From: Trematomus loennbergii
Lineage: Eukaryota; Chordata; Actinopteri; Perciformes; Nototheniidae
Direction: 5' to 3'
Assembly (NCBI GenBank): GCA_012861695.1
Contig: JAAOOA010000016.1
Coordinates: 24,047,200 to 24,111,199 of the forward strand
Length of the DNA stretch: 64,000 bases
Part shown: positions 1 to 15,060 of the stretch, piece by piece
How the letters are laid out: each line of letters begins with the position of its first letter
How positions within the stretch are numbered: the stretch's first letter is position 1
Program-made: the position numbers and the translations under genes
Notes under the pieces: generated by a model
Database searches by the model: none
Told to the model about the DNA's origin: nothing
The model's input: the letters and a program-made list of their open reading frames with translations, nothing else

Positions 1-699
1 GCGCCAAGTGTTGAGACCAAAACCTCAGTGCTTTAATAAAAAAAAGAGATGGATTTGATATACAAAGATCCTAAATAGCACCATATAAGTGTGTTTTGAA
101 AGGAACCTCATAGCCTGAATAGGTAAGTCCATACAGTACTTGATAAGTTAAAAAAGAGGAAATAAACTGTGATAAATCTATGATAATCATTATTTCTTTA
201 ACATGTCATTACATTACATCCCAGGTTCTTTTTGGATTGTGAAATTGGAAATATCAGCTAAGATTACTCAAAACAAATCAGGTTGTTAAAATGCAATCCT
301 GACCTACACTCCTTTTTCAGCATCCTCTGTCACTGGTTTCCACTTAAACAAGACAGGGATTAGCACCATCCACCAACTAACTGCTGGTAGAATCTGAGTG
401 TGGCTGGTAAATATTCAAACACTTTAATGGCTAAACAACCTGCCTTCTGCACTTCAAGTTGTCCGGTAAAAAAAATGAAAGAGACCAGAGGGATATCCCA
501 CAGCCACGTCCTTCGGAGGGATGATCCTTCTTTTATCCGCAGCACCAGTTCCTCCTGCTGCCGCTCTGTATCATCGTTGAGATTCAGCTGATTTTCTCAC
601 CAAGGCCTTATTTCACTGCCTTGCTCGAGGGCTCATCAGGTATTCTGTCACCTGGAAGTCTCTGTTAAAGTCCAGTCTCCCAGCAGACCTTGCAGCTTT

Positions 700-1046
700 T
701 TATCGGCGCGGCTGGTGGCGGGAGTGGCGAGGCAGCGAGGAGGGGCTGGAGGAGGAGGAAGGGGAGCAGGGAGACGGCTGGTGGCGGGAGTGGCGAGGCA
801 GCGAGGAGGGGCTGGAGGAGGAGGAAGGGGAGCAGGGAGCCATGGAGGCCAGGGAGGCGGAGGCGGCGGCGTCCTCGGCCTCCTCTAGCTCGCCACCCCC
901 CCCTCCGTGCAGCTCCTGGCTGACGCTGGACTGCAGCACGGCCGGGGTCAGCCACTCTTTGGGCAGGTAGCTCTGCAGGAAGGGCACACAGGAGCTGAAG
1001 TAGGCCAGCCGTTCACCCAGCGAGGGACCTCCCTGCCACATAGGAT
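700..1046 (-). pseudogene. Left copy of the unrecognised terminal exon, frame-broken
   Basis: This is the counterpart of 54985-55332. The splice acceptor, conserved first part and the two 66-bp Pro/Ser units are all present. One G is missing near position 1009 (gccgttcacc here, gccggttcacc in the right copy), so the conserved N-terminal residues and the Ser/Pro tail fall in different frames. The exon is therefore 347 instead of 348 bases. It may be a genuine inactivating change in one duplicate, an allele, or a base-calling error; the sequence alone cannot decide. Confidence 0.5.
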
Positions 1047-1195
1047 CTGAAGGGAGGGAAGTAGTTATACAAATCCCGCTTCAATCTCATTAGTATGCAT
1101 AAAAAAGTGACAGGTCACACCTGCTAAGTCCCGCCCCCTAATTATGCTAATGAGCTCCTTTGTTCGAGGTGTTATAACGTACATGTGTCACATCC

Positions 1196-1850
1196 TCCCG
1201 GTAGCCCCCACCCCTCTCAGCCCACCCCCCTCCCCCTCACATACAGGTGTCACATGCGCCCTGTCGCCCCACCCCTCTCAGCCCCCACCCCTCTCAACCC
1301 ACCCCCCTCCTCCTCCCCTCCTGTCCGGTCAACATGTCCGTTACAGTTTAAATCTTCCGGACAAAATTAGAAAAGTGCCGGTCAAAGGTCTTCTATGTTA
1401 TTTATTGAGCTTTTGAAACAAATTGATATGATTCGATATTAAACAAACTAATTATAGTAGATTAATTAACTATTCAAACGTGTACAGTAATTTACAATAA
1501 CACGGGAATAATAAACGGAGCGCTCTCCCCCTCTCCTGACAACACGCCAGTATCATGCAGCTCGCGGATCCAATAATGAGTGACCCGACAGTAAAACTAA
1601 ACATATCTATAACTAGTTTAGGTAGTTTGAGAGGTAATTAAAATAGCTACGTGTGATATTCTAACCTGAAGTGTGTGTTTTGTTCCGCTCACCGCTGCAG
1701 GGGATCATGCAGAGCTGCGTGTCGACTCGTCGCCCCCACCCCTCTCAGCCCCCACCCCTCTCAACCCACCCCCCTCCTCCTCCCTTACAGCAGGTGTCAC
1801 ATCCTCCCTATCGCCCCCACCCCTTCCTCCCACCACCCCTTCCCCCCTTC
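1196..1850. repeat. Duplicated C-rich (CCCACCCCTCTCAGCC) block
   Basis: A pyrimidine block built from cccccacccctctcag and caacccacccccctcctcc occurs at about 1200-1325 and again at 1728-1850, with unrelated AT-rich sequence between. It accounts for the apparent Pro/Ser-rich reading frames on the plus strand. The same pair recurs at about 55490-55615 and 56017-56139 in the right duplicate. Confidence 0.7.
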
Positions 1851-2470
1851 CTTTAGCTGTGATGTCAGAAGATAGAGGTGGGGGGTGGAGTTAGATAAAA
1901 AAATAAATCCGTGCAAACTAGATAAAAAGCCACTCACCAAGTCACCTAAACTTTCAAAAACGAAAATGGCAAAGAGACGCATCGATATGGGTTTAATCAG
2001 CGAGACGCCTGTGACAACTTACCGCCATTCGTCGGGAGCGCCAGTCAAGAAACGGGTGCAGTATCTGTGCCGGGTTCAGACCCTCCGTCTGAGGCTCTTC
2101 ATGAAAAATGGAGTCTGGATGTGTGAGACTGTCTCCCCTCACACCCCCTCCCACGACCTCCCCTCCCCCTGCCTGTCACCTCCTGATTTTGCTATCAGCC
2201 GTTAATTCTCATTCACTAAGTCACCTAAAACTTTTATTGTCCTCTCTAAATTAGATTAGTTTTTTAATATGATTTGTGTTAACTAAGGATGTTCTCTTAA
2301 GTTGTATGGCTTGTGAACTAATGTTTAATTACTTTTACTAACTACAACAAAGTCTCTCTGAGAGGAAAATAATCATTTAAAATATGTTAATGACCCCTGA
2401 TATTGTATTTTGTAATGTTAATTACTTCACACAACTATTAATGAATCCCTATATGAAGTTACATGAGGCT

Positions 2471-2690
2471 ACATTTACTTGGTTGAGCCCTGGATGATGA
2501 AAATAATCTAAGTGTCATGTTAGGGGCATTACGGAACTCAGGAGTCCGCCCTTGGAGGCTGGAGAGCGGATAAAGAGAGGTGTATTTACTGGTGTTGAGC
2601 CCTGGATGATGTAAATAGTCCAAGTGCCATGGTAGGGGGGCATTACGGAACTCAGGAGTCCGCCCTTTGAGGCGTTGTTAACATTAATGC
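2471..2690. repeat. 113-bp tandem duplication
   Basis: Two adjacent units start with ttgagccctggatgatg and end with aactcaggagtccgccctt, at about 2471-2583 and 2584-2690. They differ by a few bases. The right duplicate holds the same pair at about 56761-56970. Confidence 0.75.
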
Positions 2691-2699
2691 TTTTGTTTT

Positions 2700-3850
2700 T
2701 GTTACTAAGATACTTTTTAGATACACTTTGAAGTGAGCAACACTTTACAACTGGTAGAAAGTTAAGTACTTTGTATGGAATGGGTTTTCTTTAGAGCTGT
2801 TTTCAGTGAGACAATGCAGTTTCTGATCATTTTAAGTTTTCAAGTTTCAAGGCTTTATGGCATATGCCCATTAGCTACAGTGTAGATATGTCAATGAAAA
2901 ACATAGGTCACAGGCTCCTCCAACAGTGCACATAAAACAGATAAAATACTGCAATAGAATGTTTTGATATGACAGATTTGTGCGTAATTCTCTCACAAAG
3001 GAACTGTAAGATACACGTTTATGTATGGAAACTTTATAACTTGGTAAAATATTCATTCATTTGTAACGAATTGAGTTTTCTTCAAGAATCAAACTCTAAT
3101 GGAGAGTTTATGATTTTAACACTGTTTCGATGAAACAATGCAGTTTTTGATAACTTGACTTGACTAACATTACTTTTTTTAAATATATGTTTTTAGATGC
3201 TTTACTTTTGATTTCTTTCATGTTATTTTAACACATTACTTTTTTCATATTTTTCAACATACTGTGATTTTTTTTTTTCTCTCCTTTTTTCCATTATATT
3301 TTGAATATACAGACATTCAACGCAATAAGTCCCACCCCAATTAGCAAATCATCCAAAACTAAGGACCCCCACTAAGACGAACAGATTTTCTTTAAGACTG
3401 TGACTCTTAAAGGCACTTTGGGATTTTAGTAAAACAATCCAGTTTTCTGGAAATAACTTAAATGATTTTCGTTTTTTCTCCTACAAAGATACTTATAGTT
3501 ACACTTTAATGGATGCAAAACTTTATAACTTGGTAAAATATTCATTAATTTGTAATGAATTGAGATTCTTAAAGAATCAAACTCTAAATGGAGAGTTTGT
3601 GATTTTAACACTGTTTCGATGAAACAATACCGTTTTGATAACTTGACTTGACTAACATTACTTTTTTAAATATATGTTTTGTTAGATGACTTTACTGATT
3701 TTTTTTTTTCTTCCTTGCTTTTGTTTGTGTGTTACTAGGATACTTTTAGATACACTTTGAAGTGTGCAACACTTTACAACTGATTCGTTTTCTTGGTAGA
3801 ATATAAAGTACTTTTGTAAGGAATTGGGTTTCTTAACAATCCTGCTCCAC
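2700..3850. repeat. Degenerate repeats of a 120-200 bp module
   Basis: Four diverged modules share the order 'gttactaagatactttt-agatacacttt', 'aactttataacttgg', 'aatcaaactctaa-tggagag' and 'cactgtttcgatgaaacaa'. They start near 2700, 2990, 3476 and 3731. The middle two are the most alike and both end in gataacttgacttgactaac. This is an old internal repeat of the surrounding element, with no coding signal. Confidence 0.6.
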
Positions 3851-4835
3851 CATTAAATCACTTAATCTGCTACTTCCAGGCAAAAGCTTTTAAAACTTGC
3901 ATCGTGTATTAAGTCATGTCTTGGCAAAAATGAGAGTCCTGGGTGCTTTAAAACATTTCTTAGAACATTTTGATATATTCAAACACATAATGAACTGCAA
4001 TGACTCACTGCTGCATCAAATTTATTTTACACTGTTGGGAGGACAAAACTGTGAGCCTCTCAGACCCTTTTGTTGTCAATCTAATTAGCCTGTCCTCATT
4101 CTAACTAAAGTAATTTAACCTAAGTGGAGCCAACCTAAGGAGTGGGCCCTACAGTCTGGGATAGCTTACTTTTTAACATTCTACTCAAAGGCCCGTAAAT
4201 ATTATCTCCGCCAATATGCTATATTAAAATATTTAAAAAATAAATAAAATAAAACTCATTTCATGTTGAAATGATCAAGGAAAAGCCAGTCAATGTTATG
4301 CTAACACAAACAAAAGTTCTGTTTTATATGTTGAAATATAATTTAAAAAACAACGATATAGTATTTTCAAGTCTTACTTTAGTATGGTAAAATTAAGAAT
4401 AAGTCACATTAAAGTTTGTCATGATTTTCCGTAAAAAAGTCAAGTATAGTTTGTCAAAAGAATATGAAAAAATCATTTTGTAGAGTAGTATGTTGAAAAT
4501 CTCAGTGTTTAACTGAACACACCTACACAACACCTCGAACAAAGGGGTAATTAGCATACAAAGGGGGGTCACTAGCATCAGTGGGGGAAAGGTGCTACGG
4601 AAATGAACTTTGAGGAGGGGGAACTTGTAAGAATTTCCAAGGCGAGAGGGGTCTTTGATAAAAAAAAATATGAACAGAGTTACACCGACTAATTATTTAC
4701 GGCGTCCGAACGCATACCTCGTCAACCATCTGTTTACAAACTCAAAGATTATGATGGAGAAGAGATCAAGGGGACTTTTTTATGAGAAAGAGTTAAAAAA
4801 AGTGAAGGTAGTACTTTTTTCTGAACAGATTTTCT

Positions 4836-5624
4836 TTAAAGGAGAGGTGTCATGGCCATTTCCACTGATCATAATTCCATTGTTGAGGTATACTAAAATA
4901 GATTTATACTGTGCATTTTTCCAAACTCACGTTGAATTTCACTATTTGCCTTTAACGGCTCGTTGTAGCTCCAAAAGCTCCAGCCCCCACCCTCCCTGTG
5001 AGCACAGTGTGCTCTGATTGGTCGGGACGTTGTGAATCGCGCTGAGCTCCGTGGAGGTGTTGCTTCCTTGTTTAGGATACATAGCGAAACACAGCCAAAC
5101 TCATCCTGAGCACACACAAACTCACATCCGAAGTAAAAACAATAAGTGTGGCTTGATATTGAGTAAGAAAAAGGTTGATAAACGCTGTGAGAATGGGTCT
5201 GCAGAGAGAATTTTGCCGTGATCCCAACTGTCTGTTATCAGCCTGCAGCCAGGGAGGAGAAATCAGCTGAGCTGCCTGCTCCCTGCACACAGAGTGTGTG
5301 TGAGGAAGTCCGTGGATCGGTCAATTTGGACCAATCAGCGGGGGCTTAACGTAACGGCTCCGCGGACGTAACGTAACGGCTCTTCGGGATTGGTCCATTT
5401 CGTTCCGGGTACCGCATGACATCAGGCGGTACCCGGAAGAATCAAATGGCCAGTGACGTATCTCCAACGAGGCGTTTTGGGGAGGTATTTTCTGTGTTAG
5501 AGTTTTACTCGCTACAGGGTGTACTTTGAGGGTTTTGACTCTGCACACCGTTTACATGCATAAAAACCTTCATAACACACAAGGGGACGGGTAATAACCG
5601 GAAAAGCATGACACCTCTCCTTTA
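4836..5624. mobile_element. MITE family A (taaaggagaggtgtcatg ends), left copy
   Basis: The stretch begins with taaaggagaggtgtcatg and ends with its reverse complement catgacacctctccttta, 18-bp inverted ends about 790 bp apart. Inside are a hairpin (ccgggtaccgc and gcggtacccgg arms around 5405-5440) and CCAAT-like stretches. No coding capacity is visible. Part of the same family, in the other orientation, occurs at 29203-29479. The right duplicate is at 59150-59940. Confidence 0.7.
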
Positions 5625-8329
<2,705 letters not shown>

Positions 8330-8708
8330 CTTAAAGGTGGGGTAGGGTATTTTGGAGAAACCGGCTCGAGTGCGCTAGAATTGGAAAATACACAACCGGA
8401 AAAAATCTGCCACTTCCTTACAGAGCCCCTCCTCCAACACACAAGAATGCGCACATGACCAATGAGGGCACGAGATAAGTTTGTGCACGAGATGGAAGGC
8501 TGACAGGCAGGTAGGCCATCCAGTTATTTTAGCCGGGCCGGCTCAGATGATTGGTCGTGCTTTTTACAGCGCGACGGCTTCCACAGATTAAATGTATGGA
8601 TTTATTGTCAAAGCATTTAATATATTCATTGCTATCGGGATGTTAAGAGCATTCCATGGAATATAACAAAAAGTGTTTCTGAAATAAATGACATACCCCA
8701 CCTTTAAG
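8330..8708. mobile_element. MITE family B (cttaaaggtggggtagg ends), left copy
   Basis: About 379 bp starting cttaaaggtggggta and ending with the inverted form taccccacctttaag. It has no coding capacity. It is an uninterrupted copy of the element that hosts the gypsy insertion in the P450 intron (38697-48476), and so shows what the pre-insertion site looked like: gcgcacatgacc is continuous here near 8450. The right duplicate is at 62610-62988. Confidence 0.85.
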
Positions 8709-9752
8709 TCACTTTTCTTGCTAATCAATTAATTGCTTATCAATTGTGGGGAAACATTTAAAGATGTCATGGGCTTCCAAAAATCTTTATTTTTTAAATG
8801 TTTTAAAAGTTGAAATGGCTGAGAAAACAATATGCAATCATTAGTGGCGTGTACAATTGTAGTGTTTGTGTTTTATTTTTCTATAGATGTTCACGTTGAG
8901 TTTACAAATGCACTTCTAAATGTCACTTATAGTTTTGTGCTTTTAATATTTCACTATCCAAACCAAACATTATCAAAAATGACAATAATCACCGATATAG
9001 CTCCTCAGCAAGCCCCCCTGGGAAAAGTTTTCTTTTTTATCATGGGAATAGCATGGTGTAGATGTTCTCTACATAAAACCCACCACCTCTAACTGAAGGT
9101 AATTTATACCGCTGCTGTGGCATTGTGGCCTACAGAGCCTTTGTGAGGTGGCACACAACACATCTTCTAAAGATGTTTGCGTTTCGTGGGATATAAATTG
9201 TGCTGTTCGTCTGCGTTCCAGCTCTATATCATATTCGGATAGCTTGTCTGTGCCACTGCGGTGGTGAATGGCGTCCAGAGGCCCAGCCACTGGCGGGTGG
9301 TCTGACACAGAAAGGTTAAATATGGTTCAGCCACGGACACTCTCAAAGGGCCTTGCTGTTAAAAAAATAAGTTATGTAGGTTGTATGTCTTCGCGCAGTC
9401 AGGAAATTGACAATACTGGCGCAGTGAGGCACAAGGCTGTCCCAGGGCTGAACTTCATGCTTGACCGTTCAATTGGAAAAAAGAGTCACAACATTACTTG
9501 TTTCCGGCGGATTTATTGATGGCTCATCAAAGCCCTGGCTAGACGAGAGGTGTAAAACTAACACAATGACTAAGCGTATTTAATGCCTATATTCATCTTC
9601 AACTTCTTTGAACTCAAAACTATGACGATAAACTTGAACTCTTTAGTGAAAGCAAAATGTGAAGATGTGACACTTACATAAAATAAATGGTTAAAACATT
9701 AACTAGCTTCAAAAGCCGTAAATAATAGGAGAGACCTTTGATAATGGCCGTT

Positions 9753-9754
9753 CA

Positions 9755-9815
<61 letters not shown>
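9753..9815. repeat. Compound (GCAC)n/(CA)n microsatellite
   Basis: About nine cgca units pass directly into a CA run. It lies just beyond the point where the right duplicate leaves the window, so no comparison is possible. Confidence 0.9.
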
Positions 9816-10969
9816 TATATATAATGTATTGTACTGCTTCTATGGTTAATTGATCATTTATTTATTCATGTTAAATGTTGCCCAAATAACTTAAAAAGCA
9901 TATATTCACTTGGTATTAACAACAAGTTCTGCTTTTATTTTATTAAGGAGAAAACACACCTGGTTATTTCGGGAAAGATCCTCTCATCCTATATTTTGTA
10001 ATGTTTGTAAAATGTGTCTTCTGACCGTGATGGAGGTCCTCACACAAATTAATCCCTGTTTTAGTGACAGTGTGGTCAAGTTGAAGGCTGAACTGATTTT
10101 AGGAATGGTTATTTTTTTATCTCCAAGGTGCAGGTGCAGAGGTAAGCTGTACTGTACATCTTCTACTTGAAAACTTTTTTAAATGCATGTTTGTATTTAG
10201 AAATTGACCTGTCTGTAATGATCTGCTGCTAACTTCTTTTCCACCATTGAAAAAAAAATGTAATCTGTAAAAGACAAGAATAGAGGAAACAAAACCCATA
10301 TTTTTTCTCAGAGTAGCGGTTTTCTTCAATCAAGCCATTTTAGTTAGTGTTAAAAATGGAAACAGTAACACAAGGACCAATACCTTGAAGGATTTATAGT
10401 TAAAGTGAATGTATTTATTCTTAATTACCAAAAATACCATAAAAACAATTTAAACCTTACAGTTTGCACAGAATACGACACCCGTTGTCCCTAAACCTTC
10501 ACATCGGACAAGGAAAAACTCCCAAAGTTCCCCCCAGTTAATGGGGAAAAATGGAAGAAACCTTGGGAAGAGCAACAGAGGAGGATCCCTCTCCCAGGAC
10601 GGACAGACGTGCAATGGGTGTCGTTTAAATTCAAAAGACAATACATTTAGACAGTCAAAAAATGCTAGAAAAGACAATGAGAAGAGAAGAAATTAGAAGA
10701 AAATCTAAATGGATCCAGGTTGATGTCAACAATCCTCAGGATGCCGTCAAAAGAGTAATAAGTAGTAAGGACCTCAGCAACAGGTACAGCCACGACTCGT
10801 GATCCAGACACCTTTAAAACATGCGAGGTGAGAGAAACAAAAGAAAACTCTGGGGAGGCTGGGTTAGTAACATTCATATTTGGGACATGAGAGTATATAG
10901 GTATAGATTAAGATAAGAGAGAAGTAAGGTAATACAAATTAAGTGAGAGTTACAATAGTCATAGGTGTG
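9816..10969. other. Spacer with one dispersed fish repeat, no gene seen
   Basis: No convincing open frame or splice-bounded exon. At about 10460-10640 lies a sequence (gaagaaaccttgggaagag, gaggatccctctccc, then ggacggacag) that I recall as a widespread dispersed repeat in fish genomes; I cannot name its family. The rest is AT-rich. Confidence 0.5.
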
Positions 10970-13507
10970 TTAAGGGTGCAATATGGTGCACCCATATTGC
11001 ACCCTTAATACAATGCTGGTGCAATAATGGTGTAATATGGTGTAATAAGGGTGTATTGATGGATAATATGGTTGCAATAACACTGTAGTATGGGTGCGAT
11101 AACATAGTAATATGGGTCTTATAACAGTAATATAGGTGAAATAACAGTGTAACATGGGTATTATATGGCTGTAATAATGGTTTAAAATGGGTGCAATAGG
11201 TATGCATTAATGTGTAATGTCGGTGTTTTAACAGTATTATATAGGTGTAATAATGGTGTAACATGGGTGTATTTATTGTGTAATATGGGTGTAATAAGGG
11301 TGTAATATGGGTGTATAAAGGGTGTAATATGGGTGTAATAAGTGTGTATTAATGGGTAATCGGGTGCAATAACAGTGTAATATGGGTGCAATAACAATGG
11401 GTGCAATAACAGTGTAATATGGGTGCAATAACAGTGTAATATGGGTGAAATAACAGTGTAATATGGGTGCAATAACAATGGGTGCAATAACAGTGTAATA
11501 TGGGTGCAATAACAATGGGTGCAATAACAGTGTAATATGGGTGAAATAACAGTGTAATATGGGTGCAATAACAGTGTAATATGGGTGCAATAACAATGGG
11601 TGCAATAACAGTGTAATATGGGTGCAATAACAGTGTAATATGGGTGAAATAATAGTGTAATATGGGTGCAATAACAGTGTAATATGGGTGCAATAACAGT
11701 GTAATATGGGTGAAATAACAGTGTAATATGGGTGAAATAACAGTGTAATATGGGTGCATTTACAGTGTTATATGGGTGCGATACAATTGTTATGTGTGTG
11801 TAATAATAGTGTAAATTGGGTGTACTAATGTGTAATATGGATGTACAAACAGTGTGATATTGGTGCGATAACATAGTAATATAAGTGCAATAAAAGTGTA
11901 ATGTGGGTGTAATAACAGTGTAATATGGGTGTAATAAGTATAACGTGGGTGTACTTATGTGTAATATGGATGTAATAACAGTGTAATATGGGTGGGACAA
12001 AGTAGTAATATGGGTGCAATAACATAGTAATATGGGTGCAATAAGAGTGTAATATGGGTGCAATAAGAGTGTAATATGGGTGCAATAACAGTGTAATATG
12101 GGTATTATATGGTTGTAATAACGGTTTAAAATGGGTGCAATAGGTATGCATTAATGTGTAATGTCGGTGTATTAACAGTATTATATAGGTGTAATAATTG
12201 TGTAATATGGGTGTAATATGGGTGTATTATGGGTGTAATATGGATGTAATGCTGGTGCAATAATGGTGTAATATAGGTGTAATAATGGTGTAATAAAGGT
12301 GTAATATGGGTGTATTAAGGGTGTAATATGGGTGTAATACTGGTGCAATAATGGTGTAATATAGGTGTAATAAAGGTGTAATATGGGTGTAATATGGGTG
12401 TAATGCTGCTGTAATAATGGTTTAAAATGGGTGCAATAGGTATGCATTAATGTGTAATGTCGGTGTTTTAACAGTATTATATAGGTGTAATAATGGTGTA
12501 ACATGGGTGTATTTATTGTGTAATATGGGTATAATAAGGGTGTAATATGGGTGTAATAAGTGTGTATTAATGGGTAATCGGGTGCAATAACAGTGTAATA
12601 TGGGTGCAATAACAATGGGTGCAATAACAGTGTAATATGGGTGCAATAACAGTGTAATATGGGTGAAATAACAGTGTAATATGGGTGCAATAACAGTGTA
12701 ATATGGGTGCAATAACAGTGTAATATGGGTGCAATAACAATGGGTGTATTAACAGTATTATATAGGTGTAATAATTGTGTAATATGGGTGTAATATGGGT
12801 GTATTATGGGTGTAATATGGGTGTAATGCTGGTGCAATAATGGTGTAATATAGGTGTAATAATGGTGTAATAAAGGTGTAATATGGGTGTATTAAGGGTG
12901 TAATATGGGTGTAATACTGGTGCAATAATGGTGTAATATAGGTGTAATAAAGGTGTAATATGGGTGTAATATGGGTGTAATGCTGGTGCAATAATGGTGT
13001 AATAAGGGTGTATTAATGGGTAATCGGGCGCAATAACAGTGTAATATGGGTGAAATAACAGTGTAAATTGGGTGTACTAATGTGTAATATGGATGTAATG
13101 GGTGCAATAACATAGTAATATGGGCGCAATAAAAGTGTAATGTGGGTGTAATAATAGTATAACGTGGGTGTAATAATAGTATAACGTGGGTGTAATAATA
13201 ATATAATGTGGGTGCGCTTATGTGTAATATGGATGTAATAACAGTGTAATATGGGTGCAAAAACATAGTAATATGGGTGCGATAACAGTGTAATATGGTA
13301 TTATGCATTAATATGTAATGTCGGTGTATTAAAAGTATTATATAGGTGTAATAATGGTGTAATATGGGTGTAATGATTGTGTAATATGGGTGTAATGATT
13401 GTGTAATATGGGTGTAATAAGGGTGTAATATGGTTGTATTAAGGGTGTAATATGGTTGAATTAAGGGTACAATATGGGTGTAATGCTGTGCAATAATGGT
13501 GTAATAT
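10970..13507. repeat. 22-bp minisatellite, left half
   Basis: Tandem array of a 22-bp unit close to gggtgcaataacagtgtaat plus at, with variants such as gtgtaataatggtgtaatat and gtgcgataacatagtaatat. The plus strand is almost free of C. The minus strand lacks stops in several frames because the unit is not a multiple of three, which yields long Tyr/His/Thr/Leu 'proteins' that are not genes. A marker segment (tatgcattaatgtgtaatgt, then cggtgt) recurs at about 11200, 12145, 12443 and 13305, so blocks of a few hundred bases were copied together. Confidence 0.95.
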
Positions 13508-14278
13508 GTAAGGGATAATGTGCAGCGACGCGGTCATTATGGGGAAAAGAACACCGACAGGCTGATCAGGATCCCGACGCGAAGCGGAGGGATCTAGATC
13601 TGCCTGAAGGTGTTCTTTTCCCCATAATGACCAAGTCGCTGCACATTATCCCGCTTATTACATGGCCACATTCTCAACAAAGTAATGATATGACTCCCAC
13701 TATTAATTGAAATGCTTTTATGGATTTAGAAAATGATTTTATTGATTTAAAAAATAGTTGTATTGATTTAAATTGACATGCATCCGCTAAGGAAAATAGT
13801 CCGTTGTTACCGTTTGAAAAAAAAAACGTAGCAACCCAACGGCAGGAAGGCGGAGCTTTTTGATTACAGATTTGAAAACATCGTTGTTTGCTTTAAAAGT
13901 AGCACAATTCATTATGTCAAACCTTGGAAAGTATCTAGATATCCCTGCCCTAATGCCAAAGTAACTGACAACTGAATATGTGTCGCCGTTTGATGTCTAT
14001 GTCTGGACCGCTGCGTAAAAAGGAGGGTTTCTGCCCGTTACGTCTCCGCTGTTTTCTTGTCGCTCTTGTCTTGTCAGTTAGAAAAGCAAACTGCATGCAG
14101 TTTGCTTTTCAGCCAAACTGTATACAGTTCAATCGACCGGACTTCTTTCTGCAGATTTGAGCGTCCTTAACAACGGTCATAAATCCTTGACAGCGGTCTG
14201 TCTGTTCTGGAATAACAACGTGTCACGTGTTCTGAATTGACCAATCAGAATCGAGTATTCAACTAAGCCATGTAATAA
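13508..14278. mobile_element. Hairpin-ended repeat element, first of a tandem pair
   Basis: Begins gtaagggataatgtgcagcg and folds back within about 150 bp: the arm at 13508-13562 is inverted at about 13606-13663. A second inverted match joins cttattacatggcc (about 13646) with gccatgtaataag at the end. A perfect 30-bp palindrome lies at 14081-14110, followed by aactgtatacagtt, also palindromic. Short open frames exist but match nothing I recognise. It looks like a non-autonomous element sitting inside the minisatellite. Confidence 0.65.
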
Positions 14279-15060
14279 GTAAGGGATAATGTGCAGCGAC
14301 GCGGTCATTATGGGTAAAAGAACACCGACAGGCAGATCAGGAGCCGACGCGAAGCGGAGGGATCTAGATCGGCATGAAGGTGTTCTTTTACCCATAATGA
14401 CCAAGTCGCTGCACATTATCCCGCTTATTACATGGCCACATTCTCAACAAAGTAACGATATGACTCCCAATATTAATTGAAATGCTTTTATTGTTTTAGA
14501 AAATGTTTTTAATGATTAAAAACATAGTTGTAACTGATTTAAAATGACATTCATCCGCTACGAAAAATAGTCCGTTGTTGATGTTTGAACTAGGCTGTTG
14601 CAACGGCAGGAACTGCTTCGATAGCGTTTTTGAGGAGCTTTTTGATTACAGATTTGAAAACATCGTTGCTTGCTTTAAAAGTAGCACAATTCATTATGTC
14701 AAACCTTGGAAAGTATCTAGATATCCCTGCCCTAATGCAAAAGTAACTGGCAACTGAATATGTGTCGCCGTTTGATGTCTATGTCTGGACCGCTGCGTAA
14801 AAAGGAGGGTTTCTGCCCGTTAATTCTCCGCTGTTTTCTTGTCGCTCTTGTCTTGTCAGTTCGAAAAGCAAACTGCATGCAGTTTGCTTTTCTGCCAAAC
14901 TGTATACAGTTCAATCGACCGGACTTCTTTCTGCAGATTTGAGCGTCCTTAACAACGGTCATAAATCCTTGACAGCGGTCTGTCTGTTCTGGATTAACAA
15001 CGTGTCACGTGTTCTGAATTGACCAATCAGAATCGAGTATTCAACTAAGCCATGTAATAA
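14279..15060. mobile_element. Hairpin-ended repeat element, second of a tandem pair
   Basis: Directly adjacent, same-orientation copy of 13508-14278, with a few substitutions and one insertion of about ten bases near 14615. Its 30-bp palindrome is at 14863-14892. The two copies share the junction gccatgtaataag followed by taagggataatg. Confidence 0.65.

Larger units (their letters stand above)
1104..4600. mobile_element. Candidate 3.5 kb element with about 45-bp inverted ends (left copy)
   Basis: The stretch near 1141-1185 (tatgctaatgag, then ctcctttgttcgaggtgtta) reappears in reverse complement near 4523-4562 (aacacctcgaacaaagg, then gtaattagcatac). The arms match over roughly 45 bp with several mismatches. 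Inside lie a duplicated C-rich block (about 1196-1320 and 1722-1850), a 113-bp tandem duplication (2471-2690) and degenerate repeats at 2700-3850. No transposase was recognised; an open stretch at 1885-2205 has no family resemblance I can name. Target-site duplications could not be defined, so the boundaries are approximate. Confidence 0.4.

Noticed and set aside
1885..2205. 106-codon plus-strand frame identical in both duplicates
   Set aside because: Identity is explained by the recent duplication; it lies inside a repeat element and resembles no family I know.
9069..9308. 79-codon minus-strand frame near the end of the duplicate
   Set aside because: No acceptor or donor fitting the frame and no recognisable domain; kept only as unexplained sequence.
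11182..12837. Long minus-strand open frames of Tyr/His/Thr/Leu repeats (up to 293 codons) in the minisatellite
   Set aside because: They exist in several overlapping frames because the 22-bp unit lacks minus-strand stops; no start context, splice sites or family resemblance.
13978..14942. 60-codon frame present in both tandem hairpin elements (MCRRLMSMSGPL...)
   Set aside because: Runs through the perfect palindrome; conserved only because the element is duplicated.
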